Assembly: GCA_023512835.1 (NCBI GenBank)
Contig: CM042088.1
Span: 29,165,164 to 29,229,163 of the forward strand
DNA from: Taxillus chinensis
Taxonomy: Eukaryota; Streptophyta; Magnoliopsida; Santalales; Loranthaceae
Direction: 5' to 3'
Length of the DNA: 64,000 nt
Position numbers and translations under genes: made by a program. The notes below the pieces were generated by a model that saw only the letters and a program-made list of their open reading frames with translations, had not been told where the DNA came from and did no database searches. Below, piece after piece: positions 35,166-48,415 of the stretch. Position 1 is the stretch's first letter; each line of letters begins with the position of its first letter.

Positions 35166-37200
35166 AATTAGTGCCCAACCTCATCACAATCCCAAATGGA
35201 GGTAGTGGAGATAAGGGTTATTCTTAAACTTCTAGAATTGACTATTTGGACACGCTTCTTCCAATATTGCTTACTGACGCTCATCTCTTTTTTTCCTTAG
35301 TTGCAATGAATAAATGGCTTCTCGTGATCAAAATTAATGTAAAGAATTACCTTTGCATGGTAGATCTTTTAGAAGAGGTATATGGCGGAATGTAATCCCT
35401 TCTTAACTTTGTTGTTCAAAGAAGTCTAGAAAAGTTTGTCATCTTTGAAAAAGTCGTTATATAGGGTTGAAGCAAAGTTTTCCCGCTTGGATTTGAAAAA
35501 ATTGTTAAGTTTCAAAGAGTTTGGGATGCAGAAGAATAAGAGTAATCATATTCTACAAATTCCTACTTCTTATTGTGTTTCTTTTATTATTATTACAGTA
35601 GCTTATGTATAGAATTTATCATTAAAATCATTCCTCTAAAACAATGACTGTTTGATAAATATTTTCATTTTTATATTTTAGTTTTATTATTTGAATTTTA
35701 TTGGAATTAGAATTTTAAATTTAGAATTTTGAAAATAAATTTTGTTTGCTTTCGGTAACCAAATGAGTTTTAAAAAGCATAAATTTTTAAAAATTGGAGT
35801 CCCAAAATTAGAAAAAAATAATAGAATCATTTGGTAAGAAAACTAAAGACAACAACAATAAAATAATTTAATGTCTCACCAAATTAGTTTACATTTGAAA
35901 ATAAAAAACAATCCTAAAATTTATTTTTAAAAATAACTACATTATTCAATGCAATTTTGAATAAAATATTATTCTATTCAAAGTAGAGAAGACTGCTTTT
36001 AACTGAGTATGTTGTATAATTTTCCTCTATTGTGATTCATTCCTTATTAGATAAATTAAGCATGTGTATAACATGCATCCTTCTCTAAAGAAAGCTAATT
36101 GACTTTAATGAAATCAGATTAAGCAGCCATATAATATGTGAGGGTTTTATTGGGCAGAGTTCTTGGGGATCAAGTGAGGATTTATGTTGATCCAGAAACA
36201 GGGTTATTAATCATGGGATATTTTGGACACAATTCATTCCCTTTATTGCTGACCCAAGTGCCATCCCATCTTTGAAGATTCACCCCAAAATCCCAAACTT
36301 TCTATTTAGTGAGAGATGACGTATAATATCTGGAGTTGAAATAAACATGTGAGGCCTGTATGCTGCCTTCTGAATAGCATACATGGAGGACAAGAAAAGG
36401 GAAAGAAACGAGAGCTCCCAACATCTAGAATCTCCAGATAGAAACCAAAACAAACCTGCTTTAATATGTTGGAAACCAATCACCCACAATAATCTGAAAT
36501 AAGGCTACTGGAAATTTCTTGCAATGATCAAACAATGAAATGAACTCAAATATAACGCGCAATAATGCGCTAAATAACAATAGATTTAGTTGACTTCACC
36601 TATATGAAACCACTATTTATATATGGACTGGGGGATAAAATGTACGGTTTTCAAGACTATGTGGGCTGTCTGCTGAAGCAGTGTATTTGTTAAGGTGAGT
36701 CATTTTAAAATATAAAAATATGGAATATGTAAAGAAATTTAAACTCTAAAAAAACAATGAAGAAATAATTTTTATTTTTGAGGAAAAAGTCCTTGTTCTT
36801 GTCCCATTTCATCTTACAGATACAGATTATCAAATAAATAGTATCTGAATGAATAAAGCTTGGGTGTAAGCCATAAAAACAGAATGCAACTTTGAGATCC
36901 AAAGAGTACCCTTAGATGTTATCTCGTAAGCATGACATTATTGTGTTGTCCAAACTTCTTGTTGCATGATTATATATTTTTATAATTCAGCTCTTCTAGA
37001 TAATTCTTATTTTACACATGCATAATATAAATAGATTAGGTTGCAGTCTGTATTCCATAGTTATTTCTCTAGTGTGCCAAGTAATTTTGACTACAGAAAA
37101 GCACTGGCTAACACCTACTGACACATCTAAATGCATGGATAACTGAACACTTGTTGTCATAAAAGTTTTTAAAATAGATTGTAGAGCTTTTAATGAGGTA
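35166..37200. other. XLG intron 5, AT-rich part
   Basis: About 2 kb of AT-rich DNA without a recognisable gene or element. Confidence 0.6.
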
Positions 37201-37429
37201 TCACCATGTTTATTTCCATTTTTTCGGGTGGATCATTTCAGGCAGACATTGAGTGCCCTTTGAGACTCCCACAATGTGGAAGGGTTTGGATGAAGGCTAG
37301 GGCTAATTTTCCATTAACCAATGAAATGGAGACCAGGAGGCCACCATTGTTTCATTTTGGGGCTAGGCTGTTACATGTGCATGCATATATGGATTGGCTA
37401 CAGTGAAAGTGGATTGATTTCAAAGCTTC

Positions 37430-37940
37430 CTGGACGTGCAGTTTAGAATGTCATTTAACAAGGAATGTCTAGAAGCCAAACAATTACTGGCTTTTCTAGA
37501 AAAATTGTACAAGTGTACTCCTTGTGAGGAGCTTCAACTAGATCGATTCACCTGGGAGGAAAGGGGGAGTAAAATAATTTTTGCAGGAGTTGTTCCTGCA
37601 CCAGTTGAGCATTGGGTTGTTTTGGGTTAGTAGAAGAAGGATGGGCTTGGGGACCAGGCTCGAGCCCTGGCTGCAGACCACTGAGCAGTGGCGAGTGTGA
37701 ATGCGCTGACCTCCCTTTCTCAGGTATTTCTGGAAATATGGAAGGGATTAAAACCATCAAATCTTTAAAATATCAAAGGTGTCTACACATGCTAAGGGGG
37801 AATGCATATCATACACACGTTTGGGTGTATTCCTATCATTTCCTTGGGGAGAGCTCTTAATCCTGCTTGATGTGCGCTGGTTGTTGTAACTTTCTTGCAC
37901 GATTTGGTTTAGTAGTTTCAATAAATTTCTCTTAAAAAAA
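37430..37940 (+). repeat. Possible plus-strand LINE or SINE 3' end
   Basis: The block ends in TTTCAATAAATTTCTCTTAAAAAAA, an A-rich tail resembling that of the LINE-type pieces nearby. At about 37660 the word GGCTCGAGCCC resembles a polymerase III B box, so a SINE is an alternative. No target duplication was found. Confidence 0.3.
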
Positions 37941-37998
37941 TACATCAAACATAAACAATACAATGGGTGAAGGTTATATTCACCAGATCAACCAAACT

Positions 37999-38152
37999 TT
38001 CACCATGAGAACGATGATGCATTTTCCATCAGGACCTCCAAAATATTCTCTTCCTTGCCAAGTAAAACACTGATAGGCTAGCTGCTTACTTTGACTATCA
38101 GTTTGATGTTGCGGAGTTCAATGGAGGGAACTTGTTTCCATAAAAACTTTGT
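37999..38152 (-). pseudogene. XLG: XLG exon 5, disrupted
   Basis: After an acceptor (TTAACCAG) the frame gives TKFLWKQVPSIELRNIKLIVK, which matches the sequence that follows the P-loop in XLGs. It then reads VSS-stop at 38080-38078 where relatives have SNMYRY, one codon shorter. It continues in the same frame with ISVLLGKEENILEVLME, again clearly XLG. Further stops follow, and the only plausible donor nearby (CATG|GTGAAAG) is in phase 2, whereas exon 6 needs phase 1. Skipping this exon would also shift the frame. It is either a true lesion or a local sequence error. Confidence 0.75.
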
Positions 38153-38159
38153 CTGGTTA

Positions 38160-40470
38160 ATACCGAGAAGAAAACATGAGGATTTACAGGAAGCATAAAA
38201 TTTGAACATTTAAAAAAAGAAGGAAACAAACCAGCAAGGATAGAAATTACATGATTAGAGTAGCTTAATGAAATCAAAAATAAACCAAATAAATTACATT
38301 GATGGTTTCAGGAAATTATAAAGATAAGCACAAGTCATTTCTCTAACACCAAAAACAAACATGTATTTAAGCAATGCAAACGCAGCACGCTGGCACACAC
38401 AGAGACAGATGAGCGAGTCCTCAAGGCTTCATTTTCCTCCTCCCTCTCTCTCTCACTCTCTCTTGAGCAATAACTTTTTAGACTTTTTTCTTTTTCTTTG
38501 AAGAATCATCAAGAAGGGCCATAGAGAGAGAGTAAATTTCTCCAGCAGTAAATTTCCAACACAATTTTTAGACCGACCTTTTTAAGAAAACAATGGCATC
38601 TATATCCCTATTAATCTCTGTGTTTAAATCTCTCACTGTGCTACGTAATAAACCACCATCTTTGTTTTAAACAAATAAGCAGAGTTATAAGCGCAGCACC
38701 GTCATCAACCATACATTATTTTTGTTGTCAGCTGCATAACCAATTATTGCAGCAACTTGTAATTGTGTGATGTCTTACCCACATTTTCTTCCATTTAGTA
38801 ATTTGAATGCATTCAAACCATACAGAGTTTCATGGAACCATGAAGGGAATAATATGAGTTGTCATGTTTAAATCCTTCATTGAATTACCAGATAGAGCTG
38901 AGCACAACCTTATAGGCTATATGCCTATATCCATCAGAGATTGCTCAAAATCCAACTAATGGTAGTAAGTTTGTGGATTGGTCAGAGAAATTTGCAATGG
39001 GCTTTTTCATTATTGTTATTGGCAGCAGGGATAATTTGTCATTTTCCTATTTACTAGTTTTAACTTTAACATATTTGTCCCTCCTGCATGCATATACACC
39101 CTTGATGCCTGATAAAGAAGAAGAATTACTCTCTCAGCATGTTACTAAAGCTAGGGAAGGCCTAAAACCAAAAGAAACCCCAAGCCATCAATGAATGCCG
39201 CTAGCCTTAGATCTTTTCCGATGTCATGTATCCCTCTCTGCCTCACCAGAAGACTTTCAAACCCTCAGCAGTGCCAGAGATTACAGGCAGTAATACAACA
39301 GATGATGCCAACCGCCTCCAAGGAGCCTAGATCACTTCAGTTAGCAACAACAGCACCTGTGGCGCCTGTAAATCAAATGGCCAGTGGAAGAGTCCGAAAA
39401 TGATACAGGGACACGTGTGGGCTATATTTCAAGATCTTTTCGTTGGTCTGGAAATTAAATCCCTAAACTACAGGAATCTACACTGAATTTCTAGCAGCCT
39501 GTGACAGAAATTATGAACAGATGTCTAGTAGATGTAGACATGTTTTGTAGTCGGTAGTATAAGTACAGGCCTAAATAAACGTTGGTCTGATTGAAGTACT
39601 ACAGAAGAAAATGAATAATTATCTGCTCTTTTGTGATTTGATAATTGCAGGTGGTGGTGATCAGTGATACAATCAGATCAAAGACACATATGGTGTAACT
39701 CATAAAACTCTAGTGGGTAGTTTGGACTTTGGATTTATAAGATAAAATTCTCAACACAACAGTATGCTAAAAATAAGTACAAACTGTTTTTGAAGCTATT
39801 TATTGACAAATGTTAGAATGTTTCACCTATATAAGTCAGTTTTACTAAATTTAAAAAATCTAAAAAATCATAAAATTATTCACAAGTTTAGATCCTTATA
39901 TTTAAATTCTCTACAGGATTAATACAATATTTCCCAATATATTAAAATACTATTCACCCACTATAATTATTAAATTATATTTAATAATTTTCTCTCACCT
40001 CTCCTTCACTGCTTTCATAACATTAACTTTTATTTTATATTAAATTATAAAAAATTATTATTAAATAAAATAAGTGATATAAAATATTATTTTAATAATA
40101 TAAAATTTGATTTAGTTTAATCTATCAGAATGTATATTCGTATAAAAAAGTAAAAAATAGTTTAAAACGGTAAATTAGGAAAATCAATGGAGAGTTGATG
40201 CTAGCGCTCTTATACCGTATTTTTAGGGGGCTAAATGTTATTTTCATCACTACATTGTAATGTAAAAATTGTATTTTTGTTATCACTTGTTCTTTTTTAA
40301 AAGAAGAAATATTCTTGTTATTATTATTATATTATTATGATTATTATTATTATATTTTAAGTATTCTTGGACAAGTCAAGTATTAATAGTCTTTTTAACA
40401 AAATTTGATAATCATCCACATTCATTCAAACTAAATACTTTATCCTTAAATTGTACCTAAGATAATAAGA
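38160..40470. other. XLG intron 4, part nearest exon 5
   Basis: Mostly AT-rich. The plus-strand open pieces at 38973-39194 and 39191-39403 are short and show no recognised domain. Bases 39640-40440 are very AT-rich, with ATT trinucleotide runs near 40318-40360. Confidence 0.5.
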
Positions 40471-40639
40471 GAAAAATACAATCTTTCTTATTATTCATGT
40501 CCAATGAAGGATTACATACACATAAATATAAAATTGCGATAACCTAACCTAAGAAATAAACCTATTTAAAAAACTTTCTAATTACAAAATATATGACAAT
40601 TAATTAATTGATTACAAGATATATGACAACTACTTGATC

Positions 40640-41240
40640 AAGATTCTTTCCAATTCTCCTCTCTTAAGTCGATGCAAAGATATCACACATGCCCAACTTG
40701 AATAAAGTTGTATAAAAAGAAATGCCACTTACTCGCATGAGTCATTACATCGCCTAATTGTTCTCGCTTCTCTTAATGTAAAAAACTTCATTACACTGTA
40801 ATTTAAATTATCCTTAATGTAATTCCTCTCGAGTCCAATATATTTGGTACGATCATGTCATTCCTGATTATTAGCTATCTCGACGGCCATAGTATATCAC
40901 AAAAGAGCATCACTGCTTCGAGGACACAACCAGCGTCTTAAAAAATACATACCATGTAGCTCTTGAATAAGGATGATTTAAGAGCATGATATTCAGTCGC
41001 ACTAGCATAGAGAAACCATATTCGTTTCTTGCTCCACCAAGTTATTAGATTACCACCCACAAATGATATATATCCCTTAAGCAGACTTTTCTATCTAATT
41101 TAGATCCAAAGAAAGTCGGCCACTGTATGCCATAATGTTTAGGTGTCCATGCTTGGAGTAACGACATACTTGGCCCTGAGAAGATTTCAACTAGGTTAGA
41201 ATACGATTCACAACACTCACATGTCTATCACTCGGATTAT
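40640..41240 (-). pseudogene. RNase H remnant of element G
   Basis: Reading across frames on the minus strand gives SQFMYNPSDRHVSVVNRIL and YSKHGHLNIMAYS, the Copia RT-RNase H junction pattern, with many stops further on. Confidence 0.65.
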
Positions 41241-41869
41241 ACATGAATTGGCTCACAAAATAACTACATACAAAATATCGAGAGGCTTGAATTTGATTTT
41301 GTGCTTGTAATGTTAGTTTTGTTGTTACAAATTTGGTTTGCATGTAATTTTTTCCAAATCCTTTTAAATCGTAGATCACTAAGAGACTGGAATAAGATGA
41401 ACTAATAATAGAAAAGTAGTTTTTTTAGATAACAAAATAATATTTTTTTTATCAAACAAGGTTAATTTAATTAAAAACTTCTTAGCCGATAATGTACTTT
41501 TGGGAGTAATGGGGTGTCTAATCTCTTCATCACTTGTAATCTACTCCTAAACTTAGACTTTAATTTGGTACGTAAATGTCTTTTTCATTTTTTGCTCCCT
41601 TGTATCAGGTGTTTCAATCCCATTGAAACTCCAAAAAAATTATTTTTTATTTTCCAATTTACCTTCCTTTTACACCAACTAAATCCAAGCACCAGCGTAA
41701 AAGTAATTCTTGCTTTTCAAATAGATCCTGACATTGACATTATTCATATATTTTACATTTCCCAACAACAACAATCATAATAGAATAAATTCATTTGCGG
41801 TCATCAAAATATAACTCTATTATAGGCTTTTTGTATTTTTATCAAAACAAATTACAATGAAGCAAACCC

Positions 41870-42700
41870 CTATTCGAATCTAATACTTCAATGCCAAGGA
41901 AGTATTTTAAAGCTCCTAAGTCCTTCATCTCAAACCCCTTCATTAAATAACAATTCTAAGCTTTTCTATCTCGAGATATGTTATTACATGTAATAATTAT
42001 ATAAACAACATAAACAGGTAAGAATGTAATATCACCATCTTCTCTTCTATATAAAAGAGTGTGATCAACCAAAAACTTGCAAACCATATCCCCGCATCAA
42101 TGGCTTAATCACCCAAACCAAGTTTCTCAATGATCAAGTTTCAATCCATAAAACACCTTTTTTTCGTTTTGCATACCTTTGTTTCTTTTGGGGTAAAACC
42201 AAGAGAAAAAGGCATTTTTCACATCAAACCTGCGTAATGGCCGCCTAAGTTAGTTACGAAGCCATAAAATAACTTTAATGGTACTCATCTTAGCCACGAG
42301 CAAAGGTTTTTTGGTAGTCAATCCCATACGTCTGAGTGTAACCCTTGATAACTAATTTGGCCTTTAATCTTTCAACCGTCCCATCCGACTTATACTTCAC
42401 TATAAACACTCATTTGCATCCCACCATCTTCTTATCTCGAGGTAACTCAACTAGTTCCCAAGTGCAATTTTTCAAAAGAACTTTCATTTCCTCTACCATA
42501 ACATACTTCCATTTAGGATCTTCAAGAGCTTCCTCAAAATTACTAGGAATGACACAAAAAGACAACCGAAGAGCAAAAGCACGATGAGAGTTGGATAAGC
42601 AATGATAGGAGATAAAGTCAAAAATAAGATAAACAACATTTAAAGATGATTTTAAAAATCCCAATTTATCTCGTTCTTTTACGGTCACAAAGAGGATACC
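41870..42700 (-). pseudogene. RT remnant of element G
   Basis: The minus-strand piece 42410-42688 gives PSNFEEALEDPKWKYVMVEE and NCTWELVELPRDKKMVGCK, the start of Copia RT. Near 41880-41930 ELLKYFLGIEV marks its later part. Stops and frameshifts are frequent. Confidence 0.8.
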
Positions 42701-43524
42701 TTTAGCTTGTAGGATTGTCTAAACCTCAGAGGGTCGAAGATAAGACATCATTTGAATTTGAAACTATAAATAGAAGAGTCAAGTACCTCAATGGGAATTT
42801 GGCTTACATGATCAATCCCAAAAGAATCCTCCAAGGGCATAATAGTATCATTGAAAGAAGGATCGACTTGAGAGTAACATCACGTCATGTATAATATTTG
42901 TCAAACATCCAAACCGACCTCTCATGTTTACTTGATTCAACTATTACAGATTAGAATTAAGAGAAGGCAATGACTCCCCTTCACCTAAACTAGGAGGTGA
43001 CCCCCTTATAATAGTAGTAATCTTCCTTTTCCATGGAAATTCACACCTTCTTTTCATCCAACCATAGTTGGTCCCCTTCCTTACTACGAAGCTCTCCCAA
43101 AAGAGGGACAACAGAGACATCGCCACAAAAAATAGGAGACCCGGCTCACAAAATTAAACATCCATAGACACATAATATTTACCCGTACGAGGATGAAAAC
43201 ATTTATAGCCCTTTTAAGACTTGGAGTAACCCAAAAACACACATTCGAGAGCACGAGGGTCAAGTTTATCTTGTCGGAGTTAGTGCACATGAACAAAGCA
43301 CACACAACCAAAAACCTTAAGGCAAATGTTAAGAGCCGAAAGAATATGGTGGAAACGGGATAACATCTTCAACGGGATTTGATAGTCAATGATACGAGCA
43401 AGCATTCGATTGATAAGATAAACAAGAATAATGACTAGATCCGCCCAAAAACGTCAGAACTTTCAGAGTAAAGCATAAAGCCCAAGCCACCTCAAGGATA
43501 TATCAATTTTTATGTTCCGCCACC

Positions 43525-44010
43525 TCAAACACATGTGGTCCGATGAGTGATACCATATTGTCTAAAGAAGTCAACCAAAGGTTGATAGACAAACTCACGA
43601 CCATTGTCGTAATGAAACACTTGAACGGGAGTTTGAAATCGAAGAATAATCATACGATAAAATTGAGGAATGACATGAATAACATTACTTTTAGATTTTA
43701 TCAAATATATCCAACTTACCCCGGCACAACCATCAATAAAAGACACAAAATATCTATATCCCTGCAAAAGAAGGAGTAAAAAAGAAACACTAAACATCGC
43801 ATGGACACAAGAAATAGGACTTTTATTGACACTAATTTTAAATAACACGATGATTTTCAACATAAATGCATTGCTCACATTTTAAAACTGGAAACGTAGA
43901 AATATTTTTGAACAAGTGAGAAAATAATCATTCGAGAGTGACAAAAGAAAAGTATCCTAGACGATAATGCTATAAAAGAATTTTTTCTTAGTCAAGTGTT
44001 CCGTGTCTTA
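43525..44010 (-). pseudogene. Integrase and GAG-pre-integrase remnant of element G
   Basis: The minus-strand frame 43878-43525 contains GYRYFVSFIDGCAGVSWIYL and HYDNGREFVYQPLVDFFRQY followed by GITHRTTC, a Copia integrase core with both Asp motifs recognisable. Upstream, up to 44010, a knuckle-like LKCEQC can be read. Confidence 0.85.
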
Positions 44011-44329
44011 CTTGAAATCCCCGTCTAGGCTCAAATTTTAACGCTCTCAAGTCCTCCCAATAATACAAACCTCCTCTCTCTCTACTTATGTCAATTGTCA
44101 TCTTCATGAGATTGTCCCGAAACACACAATGAGTAGAATAAAACGTTACGAACAATTAAGATGTTTGTAATTTGACTAATGAAAAAAGATTATTAGAGAG
44201 ATTAGAAGCAAGTAAAACCGATGACAAGAAGAAAGTAGTGAAAGTGAGACAACTCCAGCCCCAAAGAATAAGCATATGAGCCCCATTAGCAACCCGAACG
44301 GATTTAACAGTGAGGATCCAAGAGAAGTA

Positions 44330-44400
44330 ATTAGAGAGAAGTTACTAGTCATATGATCCGTGGCTCCAAAATCGATAACCCGCTATTGCTAGTAGAGGAA
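44330..44400 (-). pseudogene. Protease motif of element G
   Basis: The minus strand gives VIDFGATDHMTSN, the Copia protease active site with DSG changed to DFG. Confidence 0.7.
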
Positions 44401-45071
44401 AGTAAAGCCGATTTAGAAGCTCCATTCTTGAAAATGCGAGTCACATGAGAAGAGGATACAACCATTGAATCTATCCGATCTTGCTATACGGGTGAACGCC
44501 GCCCAAAGAAATCACATACACCAAAGAAACACCAAGGATCTTGACACGTGGCACGTAGTTAACACCACACAAGACCAAAGGGATGCTTGCTGACCACCGT
44601 GAGTAAGGAGTAGAACGTAAGGAGCACAGAATATATCGCGGCATAGCAAGTGATGATGGCAGTGGGGCCGGGCGACGGCAAATGGGACGATTATAGCGGC
44701 GGAGGCGACGGCGATGGCAACGGCAAGAGGCAGCGATGGCGGCTAGCAGAAGGGAACACGCGACACCAAGAAGGATCGAAAATCAACTCGATCTAGGACA
44801 CGCGACGCGTTCCTCCAACACAAGGCAACAACGACTCGCACCGCCTTCGGCAGATGATGAAGGCATGTCCATGACTACGATGACACAAAAATACAATCTT
44901 TCTTATTATTCATGTCAAATGAAGAATTACATATACATATAAATACAAAATTGTGATGAACTAACCTATGAAATAAACCTATTTAGGAAACTTCCTAATT
45001 ACAAAATATATGACAATTAATTAATTGATTACAAGATATATGACAACTAATTGATTGAAAATTCTTTCCAA

Positions 45072-45560
45072 TTTACTCTTTAATCTATTTGTTCTTTAAG
45101 TAAAGGCTTAACTTTTGACAAAGATGGAATTTCGACATCGAACTTTAGTTATGGTATTGAAAGCAAATCTGACCTATCTCGACATTTGGACTCGAAAAGG
45201 CCGAGAACTCGACCCATTTGACAAGAGATTTGGACTATTTTGACATAGGTTTTCGGGTTAAACAATCCAACTTAGTTATTAGGGGCCAAATGGCCTATTT
45301 GACAAACAAGGATTTTGAACAATAGAAAAGTTTAAGTATAGAGTCGGACAATAAGGCTAGTATGAGCGCTTGCAGGTCAAGTCAGTCATTGGCATCAACG
45401 ACCACATGTTTAATGCAAGGGCACAGTTGTGGATGGTGGTTAATCGAGTTTGCTGGTGAAAATGGTTTAAGGGTTAAGATGGCACACAGCCATGGATGTT
45501 AGGGGTGAGGCATGGCAAATGTATTTTTAGGTCCGTTCGGATTTTTTTCTCTCTGCCTCA
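45072..45560. other. XLG intron 4 between elements
   Basis: No gene seen. The sequence is less AT-rich than its neighbours and has several GACATTTGGAC-like words, but no terminal repeats. Confidence 0.4.
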
Positions 45561-45579
45561 TTCTTTTTTTATAGGTAAA

Positions 45580-47679
45580 AAATAGTATATTAAAGAAAAG
45601 ACAAGGTACAAGCAAAATAAGCAAGGAATAACCTTACCAAAAAAAGGCCTATACAAATATTACAATGAAACCACAATAAGCTTAAAATAAAGCCTAAAAA
45701 TAAACAATAAAAAGGCTCCCTATGGGCAGACTACCTCGCCTAGAAGTCCGAAAAACCCTAGCATCATAATTAATCGAAAAAGCAAGTGTTTAAACTCTCG
45801 CACACCTTTAGAGCATGTGCTCTAAGACGCGGCAAAATCCTTTCAAGCTTGATGCAAACTCTCGCAAACGGCCAAGAAGACGAGACAAATCCTTCCAAGC
45901 TTGATACTGAGCTTCGATATCCCACAACAAATTAAAGGGGTCAAAGACCTCACAAGTCACCCCTAACACCTTGTGAATGGCTTAATGGGCTCATAACCAC
46001 TCTGGCTCCGACGCTGCCTCGGCCGGGCAACCAGAGACACTCAAGGGGATAAGACTCCCCATAGAGAGCATCAACCACGAACCAATAGCAGGTTGAATAG
46101 CTAGCCTGGCCACCCAACGCAAGCTCCTAGTCAACGCTACATCATTGTCCCAACACATGGAAGGAATAGGGTTGCCGCCAACCCCAAGAGAGGCCCGAAG
46201 AGGGTGGGGGTGGGCTCGCGAGAAGAGGGGGCGGGGGGAACAGGGAAAGAGGGGTGAGAAGGGAGCAAGCAAAAAGGAGGAGGGGTTCGGGTGGGCCGGT
46301 AGAAGGAGGGGACCGGATGGGTTGGGGGAAAGGGGCGCGGGATGGGCTAGGGAGGGGGTGGGCCGATATGGCGTGGGCGGGACAGGGTGGGCCGATCAAG
46401 AGGAGGGTGGGATGACAAAGGCATGGAAGAGGTACGGTTTGGGGGAGGGGGCGGGTGCGGCCGCTAGGGGGAGTTCAAGAACACCGCCGACGTCGACGCC
46501 TGTGTAGCAAATGTAGAAACGCAGACAGCGTGGTAGTAAAGTGTTCTTCAAGACAGCTTGAACGCCTCAATTTTGAGGCAAGAAGCGCCGCGCCATCAAG
46601 CTAGACACCGGAGGGAGTATTCAAAGAGGCCGGCGGGTCGGCCGGCCGATGCAAGCACCGACGCCATCCGACGAGGCGAACGCCAACCGAGATCCAAGTG
46701 ACATTGGCGAGGAGGGTTGAGCCGAAGGGGAGTGTGGCCGGTCAGCCCGCCAAGCAAAGGAGAGTCCAACTCGGACCTGGCCGAAGGCGACACCAGCCGG
46801 AGCGAGAGGAAATTGATGCGTCGAGCATGGGTGGACGCCAACACCGCCTTGGCAAATAAACGGCCGACGTAAAAGCGGTTGATCCAACATGGTTCGTAGT
46901 AGGGGCCGGGGCACGGCCAGGACGCCGTAACAAATCGTCAACAACTTGTGGTACCGCATCGCCTCGAAAAAATCCGATAGACGACCCAATCCAAATGGTG
47001 GAAGGGGGGATGAATCGATGTCCAATTCCACGCAAAAACGGGCTTTGCCTAGTCGGGCAAGTCCATGGCCAATAATGTACCAAAGGTAGATCCAATAGGC
47101 CGAATTAAATCGGAATGAAAATTTGCAAAGGGAGGTGGGTAAGGGAGTTCCAAATGGGAGTCAAATACTCATCATTGGTGAGATCATCACTAGCCACCCA
47201 ACGATAAATCCAAGAAGGAAAAGAAAGAATGAAACATGAGGACTTAAAAAGGAGGCAAAAAAAAATCCTCTTCCAAATCAAAGCAAACCATGAGAGTATT
47301 GGAGGCAAGGAAGCTACAACAAAGTCGCAAAAAAATGCTCATTATCAAAATAACAAAGGAGGGTGTGAAGTCGCGGCCTACCAGAGAAGAATTTCAATAG
47401 GACCGTGAAGGAAAAGTCCCAAGCAAATTGAATAAGATCGTCCTCCAAAAAATAATGGCCGAAAAACCATTTTTCACCCCAAAAGAAGGGATAGAAGAGA
47501 AATGATTAAAGGAAGTCAATTTGATGAAGACATAAGCCTTGACGCTTGGATGACCGGAGAGAGCGGGGGAAGGAAGAACCTTTGGCGAAGGGCCGCCGAA
47601 AGAGAGCTCCATCACAACGGCACAATGCCTACAATGAGTTGGCGGAGGGATGCCGAGTGCCGCCGCAAAATCCTTCCAG
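45580..47679 (-). mobile_element. LINE-type unit a with DUF4283-like ORF1
   Basis: Second of two tandem units. On the minus strand an ORF1-like region begins with an ATG at 47612 (MELSFGGPSPKVL) and continues across frames through a DUF4283-type core (LTPIWNSLTHLPLQIF, ELDIDSSPLPPFGLGRLSDF, AMRYHKLLTICY). A 3' block follows at 46170-45590 and an A-rich tail near 45580. No RT or endonuclease is present between them. Confidence 0.65.
46590..47612 (-). pseudogene. DUF4283-like ORF1, unit a
   Basis: DUF4283 occurs in plant LINE ORF1 proteins, usually with a following zinc knuckle, and is thought to bind nucleic acid. Here it is spread over three frames (for example 47308-47105 and 47031-46621) with stops between, so no intact protein exists. 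The zinc knuckle is not recognisable. Confidence 0.65.
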
Positions 47680-47959
47680 GCTTGATGCTGAGCTTCGATA
47701 TCCCACAACAAATTAGAGGGGTCAAAGCCTCACAAGTCACCCCTAACACCTTGTGAATGGCTTAATGGGCTCATAACCACTCGCTCCAACGCTGCCTCGG
47801 CCGAGTAACCAGAGACACACTCAAGGGGACAAGACTCCCCATAAAGAGCATCAACCAACAATCCGAAGCAGGGCTGAATACCTGGCCACCCAACGCAAGC
47901 TCCCTGGTCAACACTACATCATTGTCCCAAAGAGATGGAAGGAATAGGGTCAAAGGCAA

Positions 47960-48415
47960 GGAAGTCAAAAGCGCTAGGCACACTTAAGGCGCACAGGTAT
48001 CCTGTCGCTTTAAGTGCAAAGCGCAAAAAAAGCGCTCGCTTTATTGAAGTCGAAGCGCACAAGAAATATTTATTATTTAATATATAACTATATATTAAAT
48101 AATAAATATATCCATGTATACCGATGCTTAAAAGCTTGAAAACAAATAATATAATTATATCTTACTTACGTACTAAGTTTAAATAATTTTATTATTTAAT
48201 ATAACTATATCTTACTTAGAGACTTAAGTTTAAATAATTTTATTATTTAATATAAATTATATAACTATATTTTACTTTATGGATTAAACTTAAATAAAAA
48301 TTATTTAATAATAATTATATAGGTTTTCCATTGGCTTGGTTTTCCCTTATATACTGGGTCAATCATGAAGTCAAATAAATTAGGCTTAATGAAATAAGTG
48401 ACCCAAGATCTTAGC
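47960..48415. repeat. AT-rich segment with AAGCGC words in unit b
   Basis: It begins with many copies of AAGCGC/GCGCTT words and then has AT-rich near-palindromes with TATTATTTAATATA. A MITE insertion into unit b is likely, but ends and target duplication are not clear. Confidence 0.4.

Larger units (their letters stand above)
40475..45071 (-). mobile_element. Decayed Copia element G in XLG intron 4
   Basis: Direct repeats of about 185 bases at 40475-40658 and 44887-45071 look like short LTRs, and a purine tract (AAGAGAGGAG on the minus strand) sits inside the 3' one. Between them, on the minus strand, Copia domains appear in the right order: protease, GAG-pre-integrase, integrase, RT and RNase H, all with many stops. 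Most of gag is missing. Its exact ends and target duplication could not be fixed. Confidence 0.7.

Noticed and set aside
37660..37680. tRNA gene or intact SINE suggested by a GGCTCGAGCCC B-box-like word
   Set aside because: No A box at the right spacing, no cloverleaf and no target duplication could be seen.
39191..39403. Possible captured gene piece (70 codons, plus strand)
   Set aside because: No domain was recognised, and splice or start signals are lacking.
46145..46507. Gly/Arg-rich 120-codon plus-strand frame
   Set aside because: It is antisense to the LINE-type unit and arises from a G-rich low-complexity stretch.
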